From Climacteris rufus (taxonomy: Eukaryota > Chordata > Aves > Passeriformes > Climacteridae): DNA of 64,000 bases. Below are positions 45,916 through 59,527 of this stretch, piece by piece. The stretch is taken from contig VZRZ01004849.1 in the NCBI GenBank assembly GCA_013398175.1, positions 1-64,000 of the forward strand, given 5' to 3'. A program made the position numbers and the translations under genes. Every line of letters begins with the position of its first letter. Positions within the stretch are counted from its first letter, which is position 1. The notes below the pieces were generated by a model. That model was not told where the DNA came from. It searched no databases and saw only the letters and a list, made by a program, of their open reading frames with translations.

Positions 45916-48900
45916 TGAAAGGCAGTGTATAAAACACAACACAAATCATGGCTTCATTTACAGAAACATGTCCTGCCCTGGAATTGAGGATGTCACCAGA
46001 CTGGGATGTTGCCCATGTGGAGGTTACTGACTGTGCTCACATTTTCCTGGTGTGGCAGAAAGAAGAAATAGGAGCAATTCTGGAACAATTCAAAGGCAGT
46101 TTTGTTCTCAGAGGCTTAGGCTACTTGTAAACCAAGTGGTATGAGCACTTCTGCAAGCATTTTGCCTGTTAAAGGAATCACATTCACCATTTTTAACCTC
46201 TCAAAATCAAAATCAACCTTCTGCATGTCATGTAGAAGCAGTTTCTGAAGCTTCAAGAGTCCTGTAGCAAAACCTGTATGATCTAGAGCATATGGCACCT
46301 CTTGTGCTCTATATTAAGGCTGAGAAATTGCAGTAGGCACATTAGAAATGCGTGGATACTGGATTTTCCTGGCAAAAAATAGGGAGAAATGAAATCTTCA
46401 AAGGCATTTGACATAAAGTAGTTTAAGCCTTGTGAACTGCTGAAACAGCATGTTTGGGTAGGGCTATCTACTGTAGCTATTATAAATATCAAGCACTATA
46501 TTACTGTGGCTGTGTTATCTCTGACAAGATTAAGTGCATTCCTGTCAGAGAGAATTTTCCGATAAAGATTTCATTGCCTCTTCCCCACATACAAAATGAT
46601 GAGTGACCCTGATATTTCTCTGCTCCACTTTATCAATAAAAATTGTTCTGGTTGGATTATTTCTGTTTGTCTCCTAATGAAGTGACATTTTGTGATGTGT
46701 CAGTCAATCCTGGGCTTGAGAAAGACATATGAACTCAAACACACATCCTCAAAGTTGTAGCTGTGCACCACACACTGAAATATGCTGTGCTAGGCTTTTA
46801 ATTTGCTTTGCTCATAAAAGCATAAATCACCAATTAAAAATAATTAGTGAGGTGAGGGAATAGATTATTCAATGAACCAGATTGCTCACTGTGAATCATT
46901 GCATCACTTGCTGAAACAGACGTATGATGGCATGGAGTTGGAGACATCAAAACTGATTTAGGAAGAGGCACCAGCAATGTTAAATCAAAGTTACTGCTGG
47001 TAGAGCAGAATTTATGGTTTACTGGGTAGACATCCTGAGGACCTCATGGAGTCCCATGAATATTAAATATTCCATGCTGCATGTGAAAAATGCAACAGAA
47101 TGGTCTAAAATATGCACAGGGACCTGAATTGATGACAGTGCCATCGTGTCCTTTTCCTCAGTCACTCATCCTAATGCATCCATTTCCAGGGAATCTCAGT
47201 TTTGCTGGGGTGAGCCCTCCACACTCAGCTGATCCCAGCACCACAAAGGCAGCTGGGATTTCCATGTTGGCACAGGTGAGTTTACCGAGAATGAAAGTTA
47301 TCCTTTGGCATCTGCATAGGCTGGAGAAGCTCATGATGGCTGAGGCTACTTTCCAGGGCTTCTTGGGAAGTGTGAATCCCATTTTAAGAATATTTTTATC
47401 AATGGTGCTGGCTTTGGGGATGCTAGAAGGAGTCAGTGGCCACAGAAATAGGATCTCAGAATATCTGCCCATTTCTGTTTTGGGGTGTTATGGAACTGCT
47501 GCCAGTGGTATCTGGTGCAGATTAAAACCACTTCCACCTACACTGTGAACAGACCAAGGGGTATAAGAAGGGAGAAGAGCATTTAGAAAAGGCCATGGCT
47601 GGTGAGATTGCATCTGATTTAGAATGTGGAATTTTCTGTCTAAACTGAGGCAAAGTGAAGAGCCGAGGAAATGGAGAAAGGAGCTGCGTCTAGAGAACTG
47701 ACACCATAGCATGGATGAATCATTGATTCCCACCATCCAAACAAAGAGTTACTGGTTCTTCTTACACCCATGGCTGTTCTGGTGGCCACAGATTACCTGA
47801 GTAGCAAGACCAGAGACTGGGGAAGCTCATGTGAGTGCACAGCAGTCAGCGCCAATGGTTGTAAAGGATCTGCAGCTGTTTTCATAGGTGACATAGTTTT
47901 CATTGCCCATTATGATGTCAAGTGTGTTAAATTTATGAGGCAGTGTGTTTATTTTAATGTGCAGTGTCTGCATCTCACCAGCCAGATATATTTCAATCTT
48001 TAATGCAGCCATCTCGTTGGATTATAACACTCTTGCATATTTACTCACAGTCTCTCTGAATGGAGAATTGAACAGTATCTCATGGCATTTTACTAATTAA
48101 ATAGACTATGTGTTTTGCTGGCAGTGTGTTGTGAACATTAACTTCTGAAAGCTTTTTCATTTGTCATTGTCTCATTCCTTGGCATTATGATTACTGCAAT
48201 TTTATATGTGATAAGACTGTACAGCAAGTTAGACTGTATGTCAGAAATTCCTGCCGGCAGCAATCTGCTCCTCGAGATAGAAGTGTAATGGGATTCATAA
48301 TGTTCACTCACACTCCCTTCATCAGCATTTCCTCCCTCCTCTTGTCTGGGGGTTTTATTTGTGTCTCTCCCCGTTCCATTTGGACTGTGGGAAGGGGGGC
48401 AGTGCTCTTTTTCTTTGATTTTCTTCTTTAACCTTGACTATGAAGCACTTTCTTATCAGGAAGTTGTTAGATGGGGTTTCACAAAGGCTGGGATGCTGGA
48501 GGAGCATATGGCTGTGAACAGGATATGTGTTCTCACAGGTGCTATCAAATCCCCTGCCTCTTAGGGTGTGGAAGAAACTGCTCCATCCCTAAACCTGCAG
48601 CTCAGTGGCACTGCTCTGGCAAGGTATGAGGCATAAAACCCCACTGCTGATCACCTGCTTGCTGCTGGCACTGATCAAGGTTTATAGATCCCCATGTTGC
48701 CTTTAGGTTTGGGGCTGCTGTTGCAGCACAGTGGGGTTTGTACCTGTTTGGGCCCATTTTCTGCTGTAGAAAAGACATGGCCATCAGTCTGATTGGTGTT
48801 TGTATCCCCTAATTTAGGATGTCTACATTATAAAATTCTCCTCAACTACATTCCAGTACAGAATGAAAACACAGTTTATCTTTGGAAAAAGAGAAGTATT

Positions 48901-51900
48901 CTAGAAGTTTTGACTTCTGAAACTGCTGGTGAGATGCAGATTGTCCTGAATTTAGGGACAGGTAAACTCTCAGATCAAGATGGCTGTGTGTGAGACAGGT
49001 ACCCAAACTCCCATTTTATTCCATGAAGAACCTGTTGATGGAGACAGCAGATTGCAGAGAGTTGTCCAGCTCTGCATGAATGTAGGATGAGGTTAATAAT
49101 TTCCGGATTTCACTGACTGGACAGGTTGGCTCTCTATGAGATATAACAGGAGCTCATCTGTAGACATCTCCATGTAGGCTCTGGCAAGATGTGCTCAGAG
49201 GTGACAATGCTGGATGTGGTGTCTGTCCCAAGGGATGGCAGGGACCTTGAAAATTGTCTTCTCCAGACTTCCCATCCAAAAGAGAGCTCTTGTAGAAATG
49301 CTGTTGAGGTGAACCTGAGCCTGAAAATGCTTCTTTCTTCCTTGTTGATGCTTCTAAATGTCATGGCTGCCTCCCACCTGAGCAATGATGTGCACACAGC
49401 AGTGCACGTGCTGTGCTGCTGTTTCTGCAGGATTATTGTACCTCACTGCCTCTTCCCAGCTGCATCTCCATGAACCACCAGTCTTCTCCATTCTGATGAA
49501 GTACATCCACCTTCCTCCCCATCCCAGTGGCCTCATCTCCTGATGACAATGCCTGTTCTTGTGTGGATGTGTTTTGGAGCCCATCTAAGCACGCTGGTCT
49601 TCAACAATTTTTTAATGCTTGTTAGGCTCTTCTATTTCTTTAAGGTAGGGAGCTGCTCTTGTAAGTTATACCTTTTGAATTGATTTTTTTGCTGGGGCAA
49701 AATAAGATCAATCAAATCATATGGCTAATAAAATTGATAAAGAACCAATAAAAGCCTGATGACACACCATCTGGCACGCTGAAGATGAATGAGAAAACCA
49801 AGCCACTGCTCAAATCTTAACCTTCCTGATCACATTAGAAGCCCATTCACACTTCATAATAGCCCAATATTTCATTTCAGCTACTGAGATTAATGCTAAA
49901 GAATACATAATCAGACAATAATTCTCTGTATCTTTCTATCCAGATGCATCCAGTGGAGTAATCAAAATAAACCGATCAACTGTTTATTTCTTCCCACCAT
50001 ATTCACTAGCACTGTAACAGCAGCAACCAAAACAGAACCTCTGCAGGAACAAGGGATCCTGCTGTTAAACAAAAGGCAGCTGGAAAGAGCAGCTTTTCCA
50101 GAGTATCAGAATTACTTAGGAAGAGAATCCCTGCTAAAGTCCACAAAATTTCAACTTGTAACTCATGGAGACTCCTGCTGTGGAGCCATCAGCGGGCTTT
50201 TGAAATTTTCACTTGACCCTGCCAAGAAGGTTGTTGCCACAGAGTATAAAGTTGAGTCTCAGGTGGGGAGCTGAGAGCACCACAGTGCAGTCAATGGAGT
50301 TACATCTTACCAAGGGCTTTCAAACGTCAGAAAGAGACTGAAAAGCCAAATAAAGGTTATTGGAGGTCATAGCACTGAGCAGCCACCTCTATAACATTGA
50401 GTGACCTTTTAGAAACTGAACATATTCTTTATATGGGCTGTGATCCTTATGCACCCTGAAAAACATGGGATATTTTAACAAGTATTTTAACAAATTGCCA
50501 GTGTGATCATACCAGACAGGGCTGGAGAGTTGACTGCATACTTAAAGTACAGATTGCTGAAGGCTCCTCAGCTACTCCTGTCCCACTGCTGACCATTCCT
50601 CTCGCAGCACAGGATATCTTGTACACATCTGCTGCAGTACTGTGAGCTGTGCACAGCCCCAGTGACAGGTTTTGGTCATCTATCACCTCAAGTCCTAATC
50701 AGAGTGCTGCTCTGCCCGTGATGTGTTGGTGCAATACATCTGCCCAGAGACAGGGCTGGAGATTGCAAACCCACACATCTGGCAAAGACACATGCCTCGC
50801 GTGTTTATGGATGTGTGCACAGGGGTGCATGGGCACACACACGGAGCTGTTGCTCTCTTTGGCTCTAGATTAAAACCGTATTGATGTTTCCAGCATAGCT
50901 CAGGCCTCCCGAAAGAGAGATGTGTATCTCTCAAAATGCCTGTGGGCCAAAGTAATCCTGGTGTACCAGCCCAGAGGGATGACTGAATTGGGAACAATGA
51001 CTCTGGGAGGAGGATTACAGCAATTGTGTTCAGTGATATTAAATGGCCATTAAACCATTTATTAAGCCTCACAATGAAGGGCATACTGAACCGTCTGAAC
51101 CATGCTAAATATCTTACAAAGCTGACTTAGCAGGACAACTCAGTGAGTAGTTACACATAGTGTGTAGCTCAATGCAATGCATTTAGTAATGATCCAAAGG
51201 AAAAGATGGGCTCATTACTAGCAAGGTTTGTGGTTTGGAACAGCAGCTGGCAGTGGTGAATAATGGTGAGCAAAGGGCAGTTATACAGTGTTTTGTAAGG
51301 TGGGATGATTTAAATAACCAGGGCTTGTAATGCACCCAAATCTAAGAATGTGCCCCTGGGAAGTGGAGTTGTGCGTGGAGCTGCCAGGATGTGAAGCTGC
51401 CTCCTGGAAGGCATCGACCTGGGGAGGGGATGGGAGGTCATGGTCAATAAACAGCATGCAATGGTTGTCTGATATAATTGTGTGGCTCAAAGAGCTAATG
51501 GGAGCCTGGGATGTAAATCCAGGGGAAAATGGAACAAAGGAAAGAATATGATATTACTGCTGTTCACTGCTCAAGTATGTCCAGTGGTCAGAAATTATGT
51601 TGGGGTCCGAATGAAGGTGCAATGCAGTCATTACTACTAGAATAACCACTTGTATTTTTTGAAAATTATCTGAGTTTAGGCAAAACGCCTGAGGAAGGTT
51701 ACTCAGAAATAAACATGTGTCTTATTCACAGACTGTAAGCAGCTATGTAGGCAAAAAATTACTGAAGGTGAAGGGCTGGGGAAATGAGCAGGCAAAGTCG
51801 TAGTGAGATCCCGTGCCAGAACTTCAAGCTGGGCATATTCAGGGTAACAACACAAAAGAACTTTTTACAGGCCAGCAGCCCTGGTAATACTCCACCTAAT

Positions 51901-52506
51901 GATTTTGTGGATTCTGCCTCTCTGCTGGATTTCTCTTGGTAAGCTTTACTCAGTTCAAGCAGAAATTATGCAGGAATTACCAGGTGAAATGTTATGCCCT
52001 GTGCTACGGTGCTGTCATACTCAGTGATCCTGATGTTCCCTCCTGGCATTACAAATCTGTGAACCTAAGAAACACATGACTGAAGGGCAGCCATGGTGCA
52101 GCTGCTGCATTTTTAAGTGAAGAAAGCTATTTGGGTCATATCTTGGGGAGAGAGGCTGTGCTGTGCTGGGGAGACAGGCAGAGGTGAGGACTGACCTTTG
52201 GCTTGTTCACAGTGACAGGAATTGCAAATACATGTTCTTTGCAAAAAGACACCTTTCCCTGCCAGTCCTAAGGAGCCTGCAAAGGTCTGCTACAGACAGT
52301 GCCTGGCTGGCTCTGCACAAGGCTTTGGGAGGGGTAGCAGGGGGAATGCATTTTTGCAGCAGAGAATACTTAGGGTTTGTAGTGGAGGAAGGCTGTTTGG
52401 GCGGCCATGGGGTAAGCTGTTGGGTTTCTCCCCTATTCCAGCAACAATTCAGACCAGTATTACCCATATGTAACACTGTGCCATCCTGTGCTGTCAATGC
52501 TTTTCA
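45916..52506. other. Intergenic unique sequence
   Basis: About 6.6 kb without a supported gene. The stretches 47,870-48,330 and 49,740-50,040 are AT-rich, low in simple repeats and rich in homeodomain-type TAAT sites, the look of conserved regulatory DNA. Conservation cannot be tested here. The 152-codon frame at 47,090-47,548 resembles nothing known to me. Confidence 0.65.
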
Positions 52507-52823
52507 TAATGCAGCCCAGGATATAATTTTCCTTTGTGACTACAAGGGCACATTCCCGTTGAACTGACTTGTGCTGAGCTTGGTGTCCACCAGGACCCCC
52601 AGAGCCTCTTCTGCGAAGCTGCTTTCCAGTCAGTGGGCCCCCAGATTATACTGGTGCTCAGGGATACTCCTCCCCAGCTGCAGGACTTGGCACTTGCCTT
52701 TGGTGAGCTGTATGATGCCTGTTGGCCCATTTCTCCAGTCTATCAGGGTCCCTCTGTGTGGTAGCACAGCCCTCTGGTGCATCAGCCACTCCTCCCAGTC
52801 CTGCATTCTCTGCAAACTTGCTT
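52507..52823 (-). mobile_element. CR1 LINE internal/3' fragment, antisense
   Basis: AATGCAGCCCAGGATATAAT, GGTGTCCACCAGGACCCCCA, CTGCAGGACTTGGCACTTGC, CAGGGTCCCTCTG and TCTGCAAACTTGCT follow the reverse-complemented CR1 region between the 3' tail and the reverse-transcriptase block. It lacks the 3' terminus and is an inactive remnant. Confidence 0.85.
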
Positions 52824-55800
52824 GCCATTCAGTCAGCTCCAGTAGCCAAGCTGCTGCTGGACATTTTGCCACATGAAGCTTCTATCAGGACTTCCACCAG
52901 CTCCAGGAAGGCATCGTGCCCAGGCAGCCCGATGTCCCCTGGGCTGTGAGCTGAGTGCCACATTTGGGACACCTCCACAGAACAGCCCCCTTCACTTACT
53001 ACACCAGTAAATGACAACCATATACCAGGGGCACAGGTACCTAGCTTAGGTATCTGGTAGAGGACTGACATCCCCTGTGCTTCATTTTCTGTCAGAAATC
53101 GTCCTGTTTCCTTATCCCCTTGGTTCCCTCCCTGGTGCACAGCTACACTAGGAGACCATCACTTGATGAACTTAGTCATGTCTACACCTTGCAGCTGATT
53201 TCAGTGCAAGCATCAGTGAGTTAATGTGGAGTTATCTGATGGAGACACAGATCACATGGGCTATTGAGTCATGCAGAGGTACTAGATCAGACCCCAGTAG
53301 CTCTTCATCACTCTTAGCCCAGCAATAAACCCATGCTGGTAATCTCTGCCCCTTAACAAAACAAATGCACTCAGAGCTGGGGCTGTGCTGCTCTAGAGCC
53401 TGGGTGGTCGTCATTTGCTCTGGCATTTCTGCTCTGTCCATCATGGTGGAATGTAGGTGCACTCTTAGATTCTTTCCAGACCCACTAAATCATGGCAATT
53501 CCCAGGAGCTACTTGGGATGTTTTTTTTCAGCTCCCTGGAAAATTAGGGCTATTATGTTGTCACATCAACAATTGGACAGGCATTTTTACAGGCAGATAA
53601 TATCAGATCAGCCATGGAGATTAAAAGGTGTAACCATTAAAAAGAACAAAGCAACAGGAGTGAAAAATTATTGCAGTGCAGATTCCTTACAAAGCAGTTA
53701 CAGGTGTAAAGTGCAAGTCATATGAGTCAGGTAGGGAAAAGAGAGCTTGATAGACAAGGAATAAAATGCAAAGTACAGGAAAAAATGCAATTTCAACAGG
53801 AAGCTTATGAAGAATTATTGCTTTGAGGTAAAGAATCTGAGGCTGAAAGAAGTAGCTAATAAAGCAGAAGGAAAGTAATTTATTATTTGCAGAGGTTAAG
53901 GTTTAGGAGCAAAATCTGTGACAGTTCTTTAATATTAGCAGAGATCTGAGTGCCATTATTCCCCTGGGTAACCTTGAGACCTCTGGAGCTTTTGCAAACT
54001 ACAGAATGAGACCAGCAGTAGCCTGTCCTGTTCATGAAATAATTGTGCCTTCTTTCTCCATATTTCAAGAGAGGACAGAGAAAAGCTCAGAGGTAGCAAA
54101 TGTGAACCTGAAGGCTGAATGAATTTGATGAACACTTGTGGAATGCATTGCTCTGGGCTGTCGTGGAGCTCACCACATTGAGACAATTCATTGAAATAAT
54201 GGTCACAAGGATAAGGCTGCATTGAGGTGACAAATTTGACATCACAGCTGAGCCAGCCTGGCCTGGTGAGCTGGGGGAGGCAGCAGGTACCAGTTTGTTC
54301 AGCTCCCAGGCACGTGGTGCAGCATCATCTGGTCAGTGTCGGCAGCAGCTCCTGCAGTACCCACAGGTGACACTCCTGTCACTGAGGCTGCTTGACAAGT
54401 CCCTCTACAAAACTGTCATATTAAGTTGGCATAATTTTGCTGGACTTGGCTGGACAGATAGAGAGAAACTTTCTGAGATGGACAGTTTGAGGATGGGATT
54501 GGTGATTTTTGTCTACTTCAGCTTCTCTCTCAGCCATGCCCAGCCCACTCCTGGGAATGTGGCAACAGGCTGCTTGTGGGGTCCTTGTGGAGCAGCCAAG
54601 GCCTTCAGCCATTGGCATTGCCTTCAGCCTCCTCACTGATGTGCTAATTTTCCTCACTGCTGCAAAGGGTTCCAGCACAGTTCCAGAGGTTGTGTGTGCA
54701 GGATTTGTGTTTCTAGGGAAAGACGAATTTGATCTCTTTCCCCTGGTAACCAATGCAGAAGTTTGAATCCTTTCACTGATACCTATCCAAACTCCACTCA
54801 GCCAATGGCAGTCTTTTGATGAAAAGTATTTTATGGAAGGTGTTTGGAAAACCTCTGAAAGATTGCCAATGTCTTGCAGACTTCATGCTGTCCTATGCTA
54901 GATGGAGGTCCCTTGAGAGTTTATCCAGCAATGCCATAATTTAATGTGTAAATGGTTGCCTTATGTACAGAAGTGCTTTCTGGAAAAAAAAAATTCATTT
55001 ATACCTTTCTGGTTTGTTAACTTGTCCATGTAATAAGAGGAAAACCGTGCTATGAGTCTGAAGGAAGGTAAAATAGTTTCTACTGAAAGAACAATTCATA
55101 AGAACATGAGAATGATCACAAAAAGTCAGATTAAAAATCCATCCAAGCCTTTGTTTGGCACAGCCAATACCATGGCACAATGGAAATGTAGAACAGAAGA
55201 ACAAGCAGACAATATACCCACCTTACTGCCAGCACTCTATGGTTCCCTTATACATGTACTTTTTATTTTGGTGTTTTATTTTTTACTTTCACAAACACAG
55301 ATCATAATCCTGAAGTCAGTAGCCATGGTATAGATTTGTGCAAAAATGCCTGGTGCTTTTGTCAGACTGAGGTCAGTAATGTAAATCATCCCCAGGCAGA
55401 GCTGCCTCACTGGCTCCAAGCCCTTTCTGCTGGAATAGTCCAGGACTGGAGGTCCTTGGTAGTGAGACTTAAATACAGTTAAAGACCAAATAGGATTGAC
55501 TGGCTCTCTGGGAATTGAGACACTGATGTGACATTCTGTAAGAGTAAAGATAGTTCTGGGATTATATTTCACTGATAAATAAATCTTGGTAGTGAGTTCC
55601 CTCAAATAGCTGTCAAAGATTCACGTTGGTGTTTCAGTAAAAATCAGAAGCCCTGATGGTATAACAAAGCTGAAATACTGAAGCAAATTAAATTCTTACC
55701 AGTGAATGCTTGAGGTTCAATTAATCAGTTCTTTAAAGTCAAGAACATTTACTCTTTTCATTAGTGACTTTAGTCATATTATAGCAATAAATACAATAAG

Positions 55801-56423
55801 ACTTGTTATAAATCTTGCTGGTCATTTGTGGTCAGACTATTTGTGGGAATAATTGCTACGTGGACTAGAATTACATTACCTCAGGTTATTGGATTACATA
55901 TCATGTCCTGCTGAATTTTAATATCATTTTGTTTAAATGCAAATGCTAAAATAAATGATAGCTTCTGCTTTAGGGCTGTAGATTAGTTATTCAAGATGAT
56001 CTTACTATTAACTGTGCAGGGAAGATAAATTGGTTAAAGGAAAAACTTGACATCTTATCAATTTTTTCTATATAGAGGCTTTAGTGGAAAAAAAATATGC
56101 TTGTTGCAGCAGTTTCCTTTTAGTTCCTTAATCATGTGTTAAGTAAGTCTGTATCAGGAGTTTAAGACAGAATTTTAAAGTGCTTAGACTAATGAAACTA
56201 GGCTGGGCAGTGGCACTGTGGCAGCAGCAGGACAAGGTGTCTTACAGTAGGAACAACCAAACAAGTGATGTTGATGGCCCTCCTTCCCCTCAAAACATGT
56301 GCCAAAGCCTAATGGCACCAAATTTGGGTGCCAGAGATTCACAAGAGGCAGGTAAGTGCTGTCTGCTCCAGAGAAGGAGGGACACACTGTTGTGCAGCTG
56401 TCCCAGAGAACACTGACGTGTGA
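52824..56423. other. Intergenic unique sequence
   Basis: No supported gene. 55,740-56,040 is AT-rich with an octamer ATGCAAAT at 55,937 and homeodomain-like GGATTA and TAAT sites. Confidence 0.65.
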
Positions 56424-56866
56424 CAGAGGAGGGCAACAAAGATGACCAGGGAGTTGGAGCACGTCTCCTGGGAGAGAGTTGGGGTTGTTCAGCCTGGAGA
56501 AGAGAAAGTTCCAGGGAGACCTTTCAGTGGCCTTTCAGTTCTTAAAGGAGGCCTACAAGAAAGATCAGGGCAAACTTTTAGGAGAGCCTGTTTTGATAGG
56601 ACAAGGGGTGATGGTTGTGAAGTGAAGGAGGGTTGATTCAGACTAGATATAATGACATAAATTTTTTTACAATGAGGGTGGTAAGACACTGGCACAGGTT
56701 GCCCAGAGAGGTGGTAGATGCCCCATTCCTGGAAACATTCAAGGACAGGTTGGATGGGGCTCTGAACCACCTGGTCTTGTGGGAGGTGTCCCTACCTGTG
56801 GCAGGAGGGTTGGAACTAGATGACCTTTAAAGGTTCCTTCCAACCCTAACTATTCTGTTATTCTAT
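56424..56866 (+). mobile_element. CR1 LINE 3' end, well preserved, sense
   Basis: From GGAGGGCAACAAAGATGACC through GGTTGTTCAGCCTGGAGAAG, CACAGGTTGCCCAGAGAGG, GGACAGGTTGGATGGGGCTC and GGAACTAGATGACC to the terminal TATTCTGTTATTCTAT this is a textbook CR1 3' end. The frame RLPREVVDAPFLETFKDRLD is the familiar spurious translation of this region. It is the youngest-looking CR1 in the window. Confidence 0.95.
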
Positions 56867-59482
56867 AACTCTGTGCAAAAGTTTCAAGGCAGAAAATTGG
56901 GAAGATAGGAAAAATTAGATGAGAAGCAATACAAAGAAGAAAAACCTGGCACAAACTCCAGATTCAATGGAAGGACCAAGTGTATAAGGAGTAGCAGAAA
57001 GAGCTGGGGGTGCAATCATGGGTGTTGTGTCAGGGAGCAAGGGGATGAGAAGGCAGTGTCTTCATTCTGCCTAAGGTGGTGTGCCTCCAATCTTCTGGTG
57101 TCCCTGGGCAGGTTATAACTGGGACATACTGATGGACAGGATAAAATTCAGGCACAGATAATAATAAGGGCTGTAGAGCAGGATTTATGAAGAAAAGTTA
57201 AGCACCAAATGTGCACAGTTTGTCTCTGTGACAGCCTGACATTAGAGCAGTGTAAATACAGATGAAAAGGAAGAGGTGTCATTTAACATAATAGAAGGAT
57301 GCTGTGAGCAAGGGTTTTACACACATCCTTTCTTCAAGGAAGCCTGCACATTAATGAAGACAAAACTCAACCCCTTCTGCATGCTTGGCTGCTGCTGAGA
57401 TTCCCTCCCTGCCACAACTCCTCAGCCTGTGCCTTATCCCTCCTCCCTGGAGGGAAATCAATCACTCTCAGTCACATCCAGGTGGGATGAAGAGAGATTC
57501 ACTCTTCTGGGATTCAGCAAAACTCCCTTCCCACTTCTTCTGAGGCTCTGTTTAATTCCCCTAAGTCCATGGTGTGCTGCACACAGACCCTGCTCTCCCG
57601 TCACCCATATCTCAGGTTAGGTTTGAGGTGTAGCTGCTGAATGCTCTAATCCAACACTGCTCACTGGGGTAATGGCACAAAAACACTTGGCCCCGAGGAA
57701 CCACTTAGCCAGTGAAATGGGTTACAAAGCTACCAAACCTCAGGGAAAGCTTTGGAGGCCATCAGGCTGAAAGCAAAACCTGTCCACAGCAGCTGTCTGC
57801 AGCTCTTTTCTGATTCTTCACTCGAGGGTAGCAGCTGCCTGAGAGCTCCTACAGCTCAGCACGAGGCAACTGGTGCTCAGCTATCAGGAAAGCATCCAGA
57901 AGTAGAAATTTCCCATTATTTCTTAGATTGCATTTTAATTATTGACAGGCAGGCAGCCAGCATTGGAGGGCGATGGCTGCCGAGAGCCCAAAGGCTTTCT
58001 ATAGTAGGGGGTTAAATTTTGTTAATGGTCTGAGTTTCTGCCAAACTCACTGCCACACATCATGAATGACATTAACTAGACTTGGAGGCTGTTTCAGTTA
58101 AGTACTTGCACTTTATTTACATGAGCCATTTCATATACTGCTGCTCAGAAAATAACAGATGAGCAAAGAGAGGAAATAAGGATGGGTGAGTACCTCTGGA
58201 TGGCTGACCAATTTCTTTCTCCACATTGTTGAGTTATTTTTCTGCAGTTGGGGAAGAAATTGGCTCTTATACTGTCATATTTATCTAAGAAAACTTTTTC
58301 TTTCCAGTCCTACCTACCCTTCTGCCTCTCATTCCAAGAAAGAATTTTACTAGAGAGTTTGGAAGTTTTTATACAAGAGGAATGTTGTGATTTTGATTTT
58401 TTTTTCTTAAGTGCTAATGTGTCTGTTTTATTTTTCTTTAGTGCTCCAGCTCAAGCAGTCCCACAGACAGTTTAGATTCATTACCTTCTTCAAAAAAATC
58501 TTTCATGACCTTCAGCTTCCCTCCTGGTTACCAAATCCACCGCCCCCAACCCCTGCCTCTTATTTTCCTTGGGGTTGCAGCTCAGCACATCTGTATTTCA
58601 CTTTTGTCCTTACTTCTGGTGTATTAAATTCAGAGATTCATCTAGCCATTTCAAATTAATTTTTATCTTTTTGCTTCCCAAAAACCATCTTGCATGCTTT
58701 ACCTAGGGGTTTCCAGGAAATCCTTATGCTATCCATTCTTTCAATAACTCTTGTGGCTCTCATGCCAAAGAGGATGGTGCTGTTGCCATCAGAGGATTTT
58801 ACTGCTGCCACCACTTCCTTGACCATGAGGATGTTTTTCACAGGACTTCAGTTTTTCCCACCTTCCAAAAGTTTTTCCCACATTCCAAAGGCTTCAAAAT
58901 GAATTAATGTGGCACTGAAAATACATTCACCAGGGGACCTGAATGCACATGGTATTGCAACAGGAGATGATGCTGACAGGATGGGAATTTCAGCTCACCA
59001 CTCTTGTGATTCCCTCCTGGCAGAGGGAATGTCAGCCTGTCCCATTCTGTGTCAGCCTTGCAGTTGGAGCTCTTTCCCTGAGCCCTGGACACCTTTGCAA
59101 TACCTTGTAAGGCGATTGTTTGAGACTGCAGAACATCTGAAATGTGTGCCCACTGCCTATACCCACATAGCTTCATGACACACCCAAAACTCTTAAGTAG
59201 GATTTAGGGCTGAGAAGCTTGAAACAGTGTGATTCATTACTCTAAGTCAAGAAAGCAATCATCTGTCAAGGCAATCTATTTTCCCTGTTTCATCTTCTGA
59301 GAAGAAATGCATGGCTGATAAATATGTAGAAGTTAACATGAGCAGCTTATTTTTAAGGAAATATTCACTATCCTCAAGGAATCCCTTCTGCTCAAATCTG
59401 GCTGTCCCCCAAATGTCTTGCAGAAAGGTTAGAACTGAGTGTTTAATTCCCCCTCCAGGCCTCCACAGCTATGTGTTGTTAT

Positions 59483-59527
59483 TCCCTTTCCCCTTGCCCT
59501 TGCCTTTGCCCTTGCCCTTGCCCTTCC
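59483..59527. repeat. (CCCTTG)n hexanucleotide repeat
   Basis: Six to seven imperfect CCCTTG/CCTTTG units within a pure-pyrimidine-plus-G tract. It differs from the telomere repeat CCCTAA, so it is not an interstitial telomere. Confidence 0.85.

Noticed and set aside
47090..47548. 152-codon + strand frame
   Set aside because: Resembles nothing known, has an overlapping 104-codon frame on the other strand, and lacks splice or promoter support.
56489..56830. Open frames on both strands at 56.5-56.8 kb
   Set aside because: Spurious translation of the CR1 3' end, recurring wherever this repeat occurs.
59483..59527. Interstitial telomere repeat
   Set aside because: The unit is CCCTTG, not CCCTAA, throughout. 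I see no true telomeric unit.
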